NCBI GenBank assembly: GCA_963575745.1
Contig: CAUYUJ010020615.1
Span: forward strand, 1-62,500
Direction: 5' to 3'
DNA from: Prorocentrum cordatum
Taxonomy: Eukaryota > Sar > Dinophyceae > Prorocentrales > Prorocentraceae
Length of the DNA stretch: 62,500 bases
Shown here: one piece after another, positions 9,075 through 18,699 of the stretch
Numbering within the stretch: position 1 is the stretch's first letter
How the letters are laid out: every line of letters starts with the position of its first letter
Program-made: the position numbers and the translations under genes
Notes under the pieces: generated by a model
Seen by the model: only the letters and a program-made list of their open reading frames with translations
What the model was told of the DNA's origin: nothing
Databases searched by the model: none

Positions 9075-12000
9075 TACGGCCTATGCCGTTGTCCACCTCT
9101 CCTTCGCCAGTGGGTCTGGCCAGGGAGGGTGGTGCCGTATTCTGCTCGGATGCCGCCCGCTGGGTCTGAGGTTGTGCTCCCTGTGCGGTCAGAGCAGGGC
9201 TGTCGTTAGTTCCACGGTCGGGGCTTGCGTTTGCCTGTGACGTCGCCGATGTGGGGAGCCTAGGGCTTGCCGGCGTGGCCAGCAATCTAATGGTGGCGGG
9301 CAGCCTCGCGTCGCAGGCTTGCGTGCCTGCAGCATCTGTCTCGTTGTTCGCCCGGCTGCGGCTTCTGCGCTGGCTCGTACCTGGGTTGTCCGCTGGTCTG
9401 TCCCCCGTTCCTGCGGCTCTGGACGTCTGGGAAACTCCTCTCCGCCCCCGAGTGACTCTACCGGGGTCGTGGCGCTGCCGCTCCTCCCAGTGTAGGTTTG
9501 AAAGCCTGTTGATCAGGGCATCCAGGGCACCAGAGACGTTTTCTGGGATGGAGAGCGCGGTAGTGGCGTCGACGTCTGCGCCTCTGGATCCAAGGACTTC
9601 GAGCCAGGGCTGGTGGGCTGAGTAGGTGTCGTCAGGCTCAGGCGCAAGCCATTGCGTGAAGGGGAGCTGCCTCGTGACCTCTTCTCGGATCCCGAGCTCT
9701 CGGATGAGCTGCCAGACGTGGTCACGGTCTAGGCTCCCCGGGCTGGCCAGCTGAAGGATCCAGATCGCGGCGAACATATCCCAGTTGTACCTTTGCATGG
9801 GCCGGCCTTCTAGTCGCCTGCGGATTTCGAAGGCGATCCGGCGCTGGACACCGCGCGCCATGTCGTGGACCGCTTGTTCTGGGACCAAGGCGGCGAATCT
9901 ACCCAACATGCCGCGAGCGATGCGTGCTGCATCTTCATCGGCTCTCACCAGTTCGGCCGGGGACGGCCTACATGCACTCACTAGCACCTCGGCAAGTTCC
10001 GGAAAGTGTGTGGGCCTGGCGGGTCCCGGGAGTGGGTTGAGGGATGCGGAGGTGCGCCTAGGCAGTGGTTGCTGGGAAGGAGCGTTGACCCGCAGCCCCA
10101 TGGAGGCGGGAGTTGGTGTGGCCGCAGGGGCGGAGTCCAGGCGCGCCACGTGAATGGGGCCCGCGGCGAGCTGCAGTTTGAGTCTGGCTTGTGGTCTGTC
10201 CGCGCCTCTCGTGGCTGCCCTTATGTCCGCGTCCGCAGGGAGGAGTACAGTCACCCAGGTGGGGACCGACGTGAAGAGGAAACCAGCTTCGCCTCTCGCG
10301 GTGACCTCGACGGCTCCACCGGCCGCTATTGCAGCGAGCAAGTATTTTCCAGGCTGTAGGACAGTCTCGTAGTCCCTTAGGCCACTATCCTGAGACACGC
10401 TGGTTACCGTGCTGGGCGCACTCCTGCTCATCGCCCTAGCGTTATCCTGGAGCCAATCCCCTGTAATGATAGGTGGGGCAGCTCTGGTGTTGGCTGGGTG
10501 CGAGGTGCCGTCCGGGCCGTCCGGGAGTGGCCAGAGTCGGGTTAGTATCTGCGCATTCGCCGAGCCGACCGAGGCAGAGAAGAGCCGTAACGTGTTGTGT
10601 CCAGGGAGCCACGCGTCAGGGCGCATGCTGCGGGGGCGAACTTCTCCGAGCTGCGTCCCGTGCCTGTCGAACGTGGTGATTTCGAAGACTTGGGGTTGAA
10701 CAGCGCGTCTGGGGGCTTGCCGTACCGAGATACTGGCCAGCGCGTCCACATGCTCCTGTAGCTCCCTGGATACTGCAGCTGCTCTGTGCATGGGGTCCCT
10801 GCTAGGCGTCGCAGGGAAGATCCTGACGGTCTGGGCTCCGATCACTATGCAACTGGTGCCCACAAAGGCTGCCGCCATGGCGTCGGCCGCAGCCAGGCGA
10901 ATGCGGACTTGCGTCATGTACCTGTAGTCAGAGACGTCTGGGAACCAGGCGTACACAGTGGAAACCTGCTCGACCGTGCCAGGGCCGGTGGTGGCCTCTA
11001 CGGCTTGCAAGATATCCGCCGGCCGTGTTTGTCCCATGTCCGCGAGGTTCCACCGGAGGTGGAACCCATCCTCGGGGTCGGAAAGGCGAACGAACGAGGG
11101 TCCACCATCCCAGGGTCCTTCCAGAAGGACGCGGTGCGGTCCTAGCGCCGTGGAGGAGGAACCGTCTCCGAAGACACGTGGAAGCTCGTCCCGGAGGTGT
11201 CTCAAGACGGGGGCGGCAATCCTTTCTGGAGTGGAGATCAGAAGGAGCCCCGTCCCGCAAATTCCCACTCTGTGTCCCATGGCTCCGGCTGTTGCGGAGG
11301 CGACGGAGTGGGCTATGCAGATCGCCCTGGGGGGGACTGGGATGTGCACTGAATCGCTCGTCTCGTGGGTTCTCCAGACGCACGCCGTCTGGTAGGCCAG
11401 CGTGGTGATTTGAGCCGCTGCCTGCAGGTTATCCAGGGGGGCACGTATGCCGACTCCTCCGCTCACAGGTCTCGCTGCTCTGCAGCGAAGAACGTGATGG
11501 AAGAGCATCTCAAGTCCCTGGTATCTTGGTAGCTCATCCCGGGGGAGTTGCACCCTCGTGGTGACCCAGTCGGCTGCGATCGCGCCGTTGTGGGATCGTA
11601 TTAGCTCTTCCTTCCACCTCATGATCTGCGCGACGACACCGTCGTTGCCGCTCTCAGGGGTTAGGATGTGTAGTGCGTCAGAGGTGTCCCCGCTCCTCCC
11701 TCCCCAGTGCGCGACTATTGACGGGGGCAGGATCGCGCGCAGCGTCCTGCCCGCTAAGTCAAATTGAGCGGCAAAGAGCTGTTGCATTGGTGGGCTGGGC
11801 TTGCCAGTTCGGTAGGGATGACCGATCGAGACGAGGTGGGTAATTTTGCTGGCCGCTCGGTATCCCCACTGCGCGTTTGCCAGGGCCGTGAGTTCGACCG
11901 GATCCGGTCCTCCAGGGGAAGGCACTCCCTCGGTGGCCAGGGCAATGAGACAGCATGGGCTACCCGCAGCAGAAGCTGCCGCCAGGGCGGCATCCATCTG

Positions 12001-12219
12001 CTGAGCTAGAGCATCTACCACGAGGATCGTTGGGGCGGCGCTCCCCTGAGGCTGGTTCCTGCGCTCCGGGACCACTGCTTTGATCTGCCCCCAGGCGTCT
12101 GGGCCTGCGAGGGCGAAAGTGACCCCAGTCTCATCAGCTACTCGTTCGCCGACGCACGTGCTTTCGGAAATAACCAGGTCGGCTGCGATGTCTCGGACGG
12201 CCGTGGTTAGCAGCCCCAC
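9064..12219 (-). CDS. 1051-aa retroelement ORF of unknown function
   Basis: A long uninterrupted frame. The first codon here is GTG; the frame extends to a stop at about 12397 without an ATG. The likely original start is the ATG at 12410 in another frame (MDPGDTHGSS...), joined through a frameshift somewhere in the 12.2-12.4 kb interval. Residues ~1-470 look globular (Ala/Val/Leu-rich, alternating strands and helices), with AQWGYRAASKITHLVSIG and TVYAWFPDVSDYRYMTQVRI. Residues ~720-900 contain a helical block. The C-terminal ~150 residues are disordered and rich in Arg/Thr/Ser/Pro. I recognise no domain. By position, upstream of the methyltransferase-like ORF and endonuclease, it belongs to the LINE's ORF1 set. 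Confidence 0.55.
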   Translation of the reverse strand: MGLLTTAVRDIAADLVISESTCVGERVADETGVTFALAGPDAWGQIKAVVPERRNQPQGSAAPTILVVDALAQQMDAALAAASAAGSPCCLIALATEGVPSPGGPDPVELTALANAQWGYRAASKITHLVSIGHPYRTGKPSPPMQQLFAAQFDLAGRTLRAILPPSIVAHWGGRSGDTSDALHILTPESGNDGVVAQIMRWKEELIRSHNGAIAADWVTTRVQLPRDELPRYQGLEMLFHHVLRCRAARPVSGGVGIRAPLDNLQAAAQITTLAYQTACVWRTHETSDSVHIPVPPRAICIAHSVASATAGAMGHRVGICGTGLLLISTPERIAAPVLRHLRDELPRVFGDGSSSTALGPHRVLLEGPWDGGPSFVRLSDPEDGFHLRWNLADMGQTRPADILQAVEATTGPGTVEQVSTVYAWFPDVSDYRYMTQVRIRLAAADAMAAAFVGTSCIVIGAQTVRIFPATPSRDPMHRAAAVSRELQEHVDALASISVRQAPRRAVQPQVFEITTFDRHGTQLGEVRPRSMRPDAWLPGHNTLRLFSASVGSANAQILTRLWPLPDGPDGTSHPANTRAAPPIITGDWLQDNARAMSRSAPSTVTSVSQDSGLRDYETVLQPGKYLLAAIAAGGAVEVTARGEAGFLFTSVPTWVTVLLPADADIRAATRGADRPQARLKLQLAAGPIHVARLDSAPAATPTPASMGLRVNAPSQQPLPRRTSASLNPLPGPARPTHFPELAEVLVSACRPSPAELVRADEDAARIARGMLGRFAALVPEQAVHDMARGVQRRIAFEIRRRLEGRPMQRYNWDMFAAIWILQLASPGSLDRDHVWQLIRELGIREEVTRQLPFTQWLAPEPDDTYSAHQPWLEVLGSRGADVDATTALSIPENVSGALDALINRLSNLHWEERQRHDPGRVTRGRRGVSQTSRAAGTGDRPADNPGTSQRRSRSRANNETDAAGTQACDARLPATIRLLATPASPRLPTSATSQANASPDRGTNDSPALTAQGAQPQTQRAASEQNTAPPSLARPTGEGEVDNGIGRNAS

Positions 12220-12410
12220 CGGGGACCGCCCGGGTCCTCTCTTCCTGGGTTCATCCTCTGGGGGGTTCCGCCCCAGCAGAAGGGCCCATCTCCCAAAAGT
12301 GATCCGCGGGGCTTGCCGTATCCAGCCGCCCTGTTGGTGGGACCGAGGGGTCGCTGTGGAGGCAGGGTTCCAGGGCTCTGCGAGCTGCCGTGAGTGTCAC
12401 CGGGGTCCAT
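12207..12410 (-). pseudogene. Probable N-terminus of the 1051-aa ORF, out of frame
   Basis: ATG at 12410, 15 nt after the TGA of the preceding ORF, gives 67 aa (MDPGDTHGSSQSPGTL...) before a stop. The following 1051-aa frame has no ATG of its own, so a single indel between 12220 and 12400 probably separated start and body. Confidence 0.4.
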
Positions 12411-12425
12411 GCTGCTTCCACCGCT

Positions 12426-12635
12426 TCAACCGTCAGGTGGGGTTCCGTCCACCTCCATCGGGGCCTGGCGTGCCTCCTGAGCGGCTCTCCTCTCGGTGAC
12501 GTGCACGTGGATTCTGCGCATGTCCGGAAGCGTGACATATGTGTGGGGCCGTCGGATGGAGAGCGCTTGCGCTCTGAGGCAGTCCAGGTCTGGGGCCAAG
12601 TGTCTGACTGCCTCGGCTAACTCCTGCAGGCTCAA
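12426..12635 (-). CDS. Short helical ORF ending in MEVD-like tail
   Basis: About 69 aa, in the same frame as the RING ORF and separated from it by a TAA and six codons. It contains LQELAEAVRHLAPDLDCLRA, a likely amphipathic helix, and ends APMEVDGTPPDG. It may be the end of the RING protein after a nonsense change, or an independent small product. Confidence 0.4.
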   Translation of the reverse strand: MSLQELAEAVRHLAPDLDCLRAQALSIRRPHTYVTLPDMRRIHVHVTERRAAQEARQAPMEVDGTPPDG

Positions 12636-12653
12636 GAATGGCTGTAGCGGGGG

Positions 12654-13067
12654 TTAGGTCCCATCGCGAAGCTGCAGGAGGTCAGGTGGTACCGCCACTT
12701 CTGCAGCGTCGGCGTCTCGGACTAGTCCTGGCAACCTTACGGTGACGCTACCCCTATCGTTAGAGCGGCACATCGGACAGTTCACTGGGAAGCATCTTCC
12801 GTGGGAGTGGGCCTGCGTTGGCTGGCTAACCCTCCACTGTCTCAGGCATTCGGCGTGGAACAGGTGGCCGCAAGGCATCAGGACCTCCGCGAAGCCTAAG
12901 ATGTTTTCGCTGCAGATCATGCATAGGGGAGTACCTATGTCCAGGTCCCAAGGAGGAACGTCCACGGCGTCCATGCTTTCTGGGGGAAGTCTGGCGTTGT
13001 CTCCAGGGGGGTAGCTAAGTTGGGAAAGGCCGTCCCCCAAGCTCTCGATGAGGGCTCTGGCAGACAC
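12654..13067 (-). CDS. RING-H2 zinc-finger protein of the retroelement
   Basis: About 137 aa; the listed first codon is GTG and the first internal ATG is MDAVDVPPWD. The ring is clear: LCMICSENILG, then PCGHLFHAECLRQW (Cys-His-His-Cys), then a 15-residue gap and NCPMCRS. The ligand order C2-CHH-C3 is RING-H2. RING-H2 fingers usually recruit E2 ubiquitin-conjugating enzymes as E3 ligases. In a LINE this would be unusual cargo, perhaps acting on host silencing or on the element's own proteins (inference). The frame is continuous with the upstream 704-aa ORF except for a TGA at 13086, so it may be the C-terminal part of that protein. Confidence 0.7.
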   Translation of the reverse strand: MSARALIESLGDGLSQLSYPPGDNARLPPESMDAVDVPPWDLDIGTPLCMICSENILGFAEVLMPCGHLFHAECLRQWRVSQPTQAHSHGRCFPVNCPMCRSNDRGSVTVRLPGLVRDADAAEVAVPPDLLQLRDGT

Positions 13068-13085
13068 ACTAAGCGTCGAGGTGAG

Positions 13086-15224
13086 TCAGACTAGCTCCCT
13101 CACTGAGATGGCATATGAGGGTTTGGATTTGTAAGTTGGTGAGTTCGGAATATGGGGATAGATCGGCCTCAGGAACTCCCTACGGAGACAGGTCACCACA
13201 TCCTCTGGCGTATGTATCTCGTTCCTGGTCATCCAGCAGTAGAGAACGTCGTAGGGTCGGGAGTCCACTGCCCGCACAGTCAGCACTGGTCTGAGGAGGG
13301 GGAAGTAGTGCGGTGCCAGGAAGAGCCATAGGGCTCTAGAGATCCAGGGACCTGGTTGTCGATCTACCCTGTGTTCCAGGAGCGTGCTCTGAGCCAGGCT
13401 CTGTGCCTGATCCCCGTTGACGGAGGTCCTTCCTTCCGGGGCCGGCATGGCCCCTCTGCCCGCTCCCTCCTCGTCCCGTTGTCTGGCATCAAGAGTGCGG
13501 ATGAGTCTGTCCAGGAGCCCTTCTCTGGTACTGCCAGGTGGTAATCCGCCCTGGGGAGTGGCGAAGCCTGCCCGATTGAGCATATGTCGTATGTCCGCGT
13601 GCCAGGGCGTGGTTGTGCTTGAGGCTTCCACAGTCTCGGCCTCCGCTCCAGGGCGAGCCCTGCCTTCGAACGTGGGCCCGTGACTCCTTGGGTTTGGCCT
13701 CGGCTCTGCACTGGCTAGCTGCGCTCGCACCCTCGCTCCAGCCTCTACTGCCCGCCGATCTCCTGACAGGATGGCAGACTGGAGGAAGCCATTTGCATCC
13801 AGGTGCAGCATCATTCGTTCCTGGAGCAGGGGTGCGATGTAGCCGCCCACTTCGGGGGCCTCGAACGTGGCACCCTCTGCCCTGGACGATCTGTCTGTTT
13901 CCGCCGCAAGTACTAACTGGGCATCTCTGTAGGAACTGACGCCCCGTGCTCTCCACCAGGCTGCTGCATGGTCGATGATGGCGGTGCTAATGTTGCTGCT
14001 CGTAAAGGCCTGCTCGAGCACGCCCCGCCCTCTATCGGTCGCGGTGCCCCATATGAAGGGGACCAAGATTCTGCTCCACCGCATGCCTGGGGTGACGGAG
14101 TTGCTGGCAACCCTCGCCCTGATCCTACGCACCTCATCGACGAATGCTTCTCGCTGGGAGCGCTCCGCTTGGGAAAGCCCCTCCGCCGGAACTGGGGGGG
14201 GTCCCTGGGGGGGTCTCGTTCCCACCCCTCCCCAGCCCGTGTGGCTCTCCCTGCCGCTGCGGGGGTTGTCCACATCCATGGGGGAGTGCCCGTCACTGGG
14301 GCGCCCAGCGCGCCCTTGGCCCTGACCCCTACTGTCTGCATCCAGTCGCCTGATGGCGGCATCTGTGACAAGGTTGCCCAGGGGGGTACCCTGTCCCATT
14401 TGGGGATGTATTGGGCGCCAGTCGGTGCGTGCGGCTGCTTGTAGCGCGCCTCTCATTACTTCTGCTGCCTGAGAGTGTAGGCTGTCTCTGTTGTGCCACC
14501 AGCGTCTACTGAGGTCCGCAACGTTTCGTACGTCGCTTATAGCGCGATCAAGGTGATCACCGCCGATGGTGTATCTTAGCCAGCAGAGATCATCCAGGTG
14601 CACCACGGTGTTCGGCCCTATGGAGACGGTTGCGGTTGTCCCGCTGGGCAGGGGAGGCCTACAGCATGGTGGTGAGTGCGCGTCTGGGCCCTCGTGATAG
14701 AGAGGCTGAGGGAACCAAGCGACAAGTCGTCCTTGGGGGTTGGTTCTGATGACGTTTCGTATTTTCTGGCAGACGCTCAGGGCCCAGGAGCCTGGCGCCG
14801 AGCAGAGCAAGGCCAGCGAGATCGCTGTTGTGCGGAGTTGCCAGTCGCTCCCGACTTCCTCGAGGGCTCCTGCTTCTTCGTAGGCCCAGATTTCGAGTAG
14901 GCCTGCGGCGTGGGCCACCATATGTCTCCAGGCTCCTAGGAGTTCGCCCACGAGCCAGGTCGGGGTGAAGTCGGAGGGGCCCGGCTGGGTGGGGGAGTAG
15001 AGATGCTCTGCGATCGGGGCATACCGCATGCCCGCCCTGACAAGCTGCAGCAGCAGAGCGGTGTCCAGGAGGTCGAGGGTATGCCTGTTGGGTGGTTGGC
15101 CCGGGCCTGCTCCTGGGTGTCTTGGTGGTACGTCATCTGCCCGAGGCTCCCCAGGGTTGTGACAGGCGATGCAGATTCTCCCTGCGGGATCTCGGAGCAT
15201 CCAAGTGCCGCAGGAGTCACATCT
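13086..15224 (-). pseudogene. C-terminal part of long LINE ORF (after in-frame TAG)
   Basis: About 712 residues, continuing in frame from the upstream ORF across a TAG at 15227-15225. The first residues RCDSCGTW and ICIACHNPG, together with FFCP before the stop, make a Cys cluster (C, C-x2-C, C-x2-C) that the stop bisects. The remainder is unassigned, with globular stretches (VVHLDDLCWLRYTIGGDHLD; LWLFLAPHYFPLLRPVL; YDVLYCWMTRNEIHTPEDVV) separated by disordered Gly/Arg/Pro segments including a PMDVDNP motif. It ends SVRELV-TGA. Confidence 0.55.
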
Positions 15225-16433
15225 CTATGTCGGGCAGAAAAAGTTCCGCAGCCGTAGCCTATGCGCTGAAATGGTCCATGGCCACATGTTGTCGCTGTCG
15301 TCGCTTCCTTGAATGGGTACTCCAGGGATGCCCGTTGAGCTGGCGGGTATCCCTGAGAGGGCGGTCTCTGCCCATGGTACTGGGCCTCTCCCTGCTTGTA
15401 TTCTCGAGTGCACGTCGTTCCCCACCCGTTCGAGGTTCCCTCTCGTGATGGCCCGCTGCCTGACGTCCCCATGGTCCGGAAAGTGGACTATGTTTTGCCT
15501 GCGCTCGTGGATTAGGACTCTGTGCGCATACTCCATGGTCTCGTCATCCGTGGGGTCCTGCGTCCCGTCTGTTCGGTTGGGGCCACTGCTGTTCAGGGGG
15601 ACAGCGTCTTCGGGAGATCTGGCGGGCATGGGCATCCTATCTGTGTCGAACCCGCTCGGGAGCTCCATGCCTACATCGCAATAATGCGCAGCGGCGACCA
15701 TGGCAACGTATTCGAGACGAGCCAACTGTCTCTCCGTCACTGAGGGGTCGGCGGCGTCTAGTCTCTCCCTTCTTATGCAGGGGTCATGGGTGATGCTCGC
15801 AAAGCGAAAGGCGAGGACCTGTATTGGGTCAGGTTGCACGCCTCCCAGACGCCCTTCGTAGTCTCCTCCAGTGACAGACCAGACAAGCCAGGAGTGGTCC
15901 AGGATGGCGAGGATCGGGGCTGAAGTGGCTAGCTCCGATCCGCGTCCAGGGAGGGCGGCTTCTGCGGGGGCCGCCCCCGCGGGGCTGTCGGTTCGAATGC
16001 CTGGGTGGCCTGGGCGGTGCCGCCTCCACGCATGGTGCATGAGAAGCTCCAGGTTGCTGGTCTCGCGCGGGGTTCTCGGCGCTCCACGGTCGGGGACCTC
16101 GCGCCACGGACCTTCAATGCGCACCAGGTGCCGACGGAGGGCGCTCATGGTGCCCCCCCTGCCGGTGATCCTGGCGTCCGCCACGCGCGGGCCACGCATG
16201 GGTCCGTCGGCCTCCCGGCTAGCCGCCCACTCAGCATTCGCGTGCCCTGTAGCGTCCAACCACCGGGCGTGGAGGTCAGCGGCGCGTTGCCTTCTGTTCC
16301 TCAGTGCTTGACTGGGGCCCTCAGCATCCGAGGGGGTGGGCGGATTCTCCATCCGCAACTCCTCTTCCAAGGCAAGGTCTGGGGATGGGAAGGAGGGGGG
16401 GGTCAACGCGGACAGGGCCCCTGTGCGCAGCAT
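15225..16433 (-). pseudogene. N-terminal part of long LINE ORF (ends at in-frame TAG)
   Basis: 402 aa from an ATG at 16433, ending RLRNFFCPT-TAG. The frame continues without shift into the next 712 codons, so a single nonsense change in a Cys cluster probably split one ~1115-aa protein. The protein has a charged N-terminus (LEEELRMENPPTPSDAEG) and a helical middle (ERQLARLEYVAMVAAAHYCD). No known domain is recognised. It is the first ORF after the monomer-repeat 5' region, the usual place of a LINE ORF1. Confidence 0.55.
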
Positions 16434-16439
16434 GGCTCA

Positions 16440-16870
16440 CCACAAAAGGCGAGCCGTTGTCCGTCCAAAGGAGGGGCCCCCGCTCTCTGCCTTGTGACGA
16501 GATCTCAAGGCCGCGGCACCATCCGCCGGACGGGCCATCAGGACACTCGAGCCCTGGAGGCGGGTCAGGAGGGGAGAAAGTCGGGAGGAGAGCTGGTGGG
16601 CGAGGGGGGGAAGGCGCGGGGCGATCCCGCGGCAGCGACCGGAGATCGATCGATCCGATCACCCAAAGGAGCGGCCCCGACCGCGGGATCAGAGGCGATC
16701 CTGGAGGCGTTGAGCGAGGGGGGAAGTCCCGTGGGACGTCCAGCCGCCACCCCCACGGAAGGTCTGTTGCGATCGACCCTCTCCGTGGAGGAGGGCACCT
16801 CCCTGCAACCACTAACATCGTGATTACCCGACTCTCGCTCTCTTCCTTCTAGCTGAAGGCTGGTCTCGCC
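16440..16870 (-). other. Spacer between LINE monomers and first ATG
   Basis: GC-rich sequence between the monomer array and the ATG at 16433. It holds short open frames on both strands but no recognisable product; in the element's orientation it is probably untranslated leader. Confidence 0.4.
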
Positions 16871-16876
16871 GTCAGA

Positions 16877-18630
16877 TCCAGGGAAGCGACTGAAGGTCGC
16901 AATATCTGTGCGAATTGCAGGGATGAGCGCATCACCCCCTCCTCCAGTGGCGTGCCTGCCGCTCTCACCTCCAGGGAAGCGACTGAAGGTCGCAACGTCA
17001 GCGTGCATACTGTCGACGCCCTCCCGACCAACCCCTGTGGGAGCCAGGTCCCTGGTCCTCTCTTCAACGCCCCAAAATTCCCTGAGTCGAACGCCGTGGG
17101 CCTCCCTCTGCCTGCCGTCATCCGATCCAGGGAAGCGACTGAAGGTCGCAAGATCCGTGTGTATCGCAGGGATGGATGCATCACCCCCTCCTCCAGTGTC
17201 GTGCCTGCCGCTCTCAGGTCCATGGAAGCGACCGCGCGCTGCGTCGGCGTCGGAATGCGCTCCAAGGGCTGAAGGCGCATCTTCCGTGTTCAGCTCGCAG
17301 CCGACGGCTGCCTCACTCGGCGCGGGCGCGTCCAGGAGGGGGGGCTCGGCGGAGTGTAGGCGCGAGCCTCTGTGAAGCGAGTCGGGGCTAAGGTCGGGCG
17401 TCTGCCCGTCTCTCCTGCCGACGCCCTCGCGAGCGCCCCCTGGGGGTGTCAGATCCCTGGGCCCCCCCTCCAAGTCGCAGTGGCCCCTGGGACGAACGTC
17501 GAGGGCGTCCCTCTGCCCCTCGTCAGTCTGCCTACGAGGACCTGGGTCCGTGGGGGGATTCGCTTGAACAGGAGTGGGGCCGTCGCCCCCCGCGCACCTG
17601 GCGTCGCCGAGGGCAGTCCCAATCTGCCCAGCATCGCCTGGAGAGGAGGAAATTGGGCGCCCAGCTGTGGGCATGTGAGCGGCACGGGTGAGAGGGGGAT
17701 AAGCTAGGCGGGAGGGCATCGCGCGCGCCGTCCCCACATCCAGGGAAGCGACTGAAGGTCGCAACGTCAGTGTGCCTACTGCCGACGTGCTCGCGGCCAC
17801 CCCCTGCGGGAGCAAGATCCCTGGTCCTCTCCTCCACGTCGCAACGCCCCCTGGGTCGAACGCCACGGGCATCCCTCTGCCTGCCGTCATCCGATCCAGG
17901 GAGGCGACTGAAGGTCGCAAGATCTGTGCGTATCGCAGGGATGGATGCATCACCCCCTTCTCCAGCGCCCTGCCCGCCGCTCTCAGGTCCATGGAAGCGA
18001 CCGAGCACTGCGACGGCATCGGGATGCGCCCCAGGGCCTGAGGGCACGTCTTCTATGTTCAATTCGCGGCGGAAGGCTCCTTCACTCGGCGAAGTCGCAT
18101 CGAGAAGGGGGTGCTCGGCGGAGTGAGGGCGCAAGCCTCTGTGAAGCGTGTCGGGGCCAAGTGCAGGCGTCTGCCCGTCTCTCCTGCCGACGCCCTCGCG
18201 AGCGCCCCTCGGGGGTGTCGGATCCCTAGTCCCCCCCTCCACGTCACAGGGGTCCCTGGATCGAGCGCCGAGGGCACCCCTCTGCCCCTCGTCCGACTGC
18301 CTACAAGGACCAGAAGCCGCGGGGGGATTAGCTGTTTCAGGAGTGGGGCCTTCGCCCCCCGTGAATCTGGCATCGCCGAGGGCGATCCCACTCTGCCCAG
18401 CGCCGCCTGGAGAGGAGGAGAATGGGCGCTCAGCAAAGGGCATGGGAAGGGTTGGGGTGAGCGAGGGGGATAAGCTAGGCGGGAGGGCATCATGCCTGCC
18501 ATTATCACATCCAGGGAAGCGACTGAAGGTCGCAATATCAGTGTGAATCGGGGGGCTGAACGAATCAACCCCTCCTACCGCGACGCGCCTGCCGCTCTCA
18601 AGTCCAGGGAAGCGACTGAAGGTCGCAATA
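16877..18630 (-). repeat. 5' monomer array: ~770-bp tandem units with a 26-bp core motif
   Basis: The core (plus strand AGGGAAGCGACTGAAGGTCG with flanks) occurs at 16877, 16970, 17126, 17739, 17895, 18510 and 18603, with shorter copies near 17221 and 17990. Spacings repeat: 93 (16877/16970 and 18510/18603), 156 (16970/17126 and 17739/17895), and 769-771 between units. So at least two full ~770-bp units plus part-units are in tandem. On the minus strand the core reads as ATFSRFPG within long open frames, but the frames shift between units, so I favour a non-coding role as tandem 5'-UTR promoter monomers, as in some LINEs. Confidence 0.7.
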
Positions 18631-18699
18631 TCAGTGTGCATCGCAGGGTTGAGAGCCTCAACCCCTCCCTCCGATTGGCTGAAGGCCAACGGTTCTCGT

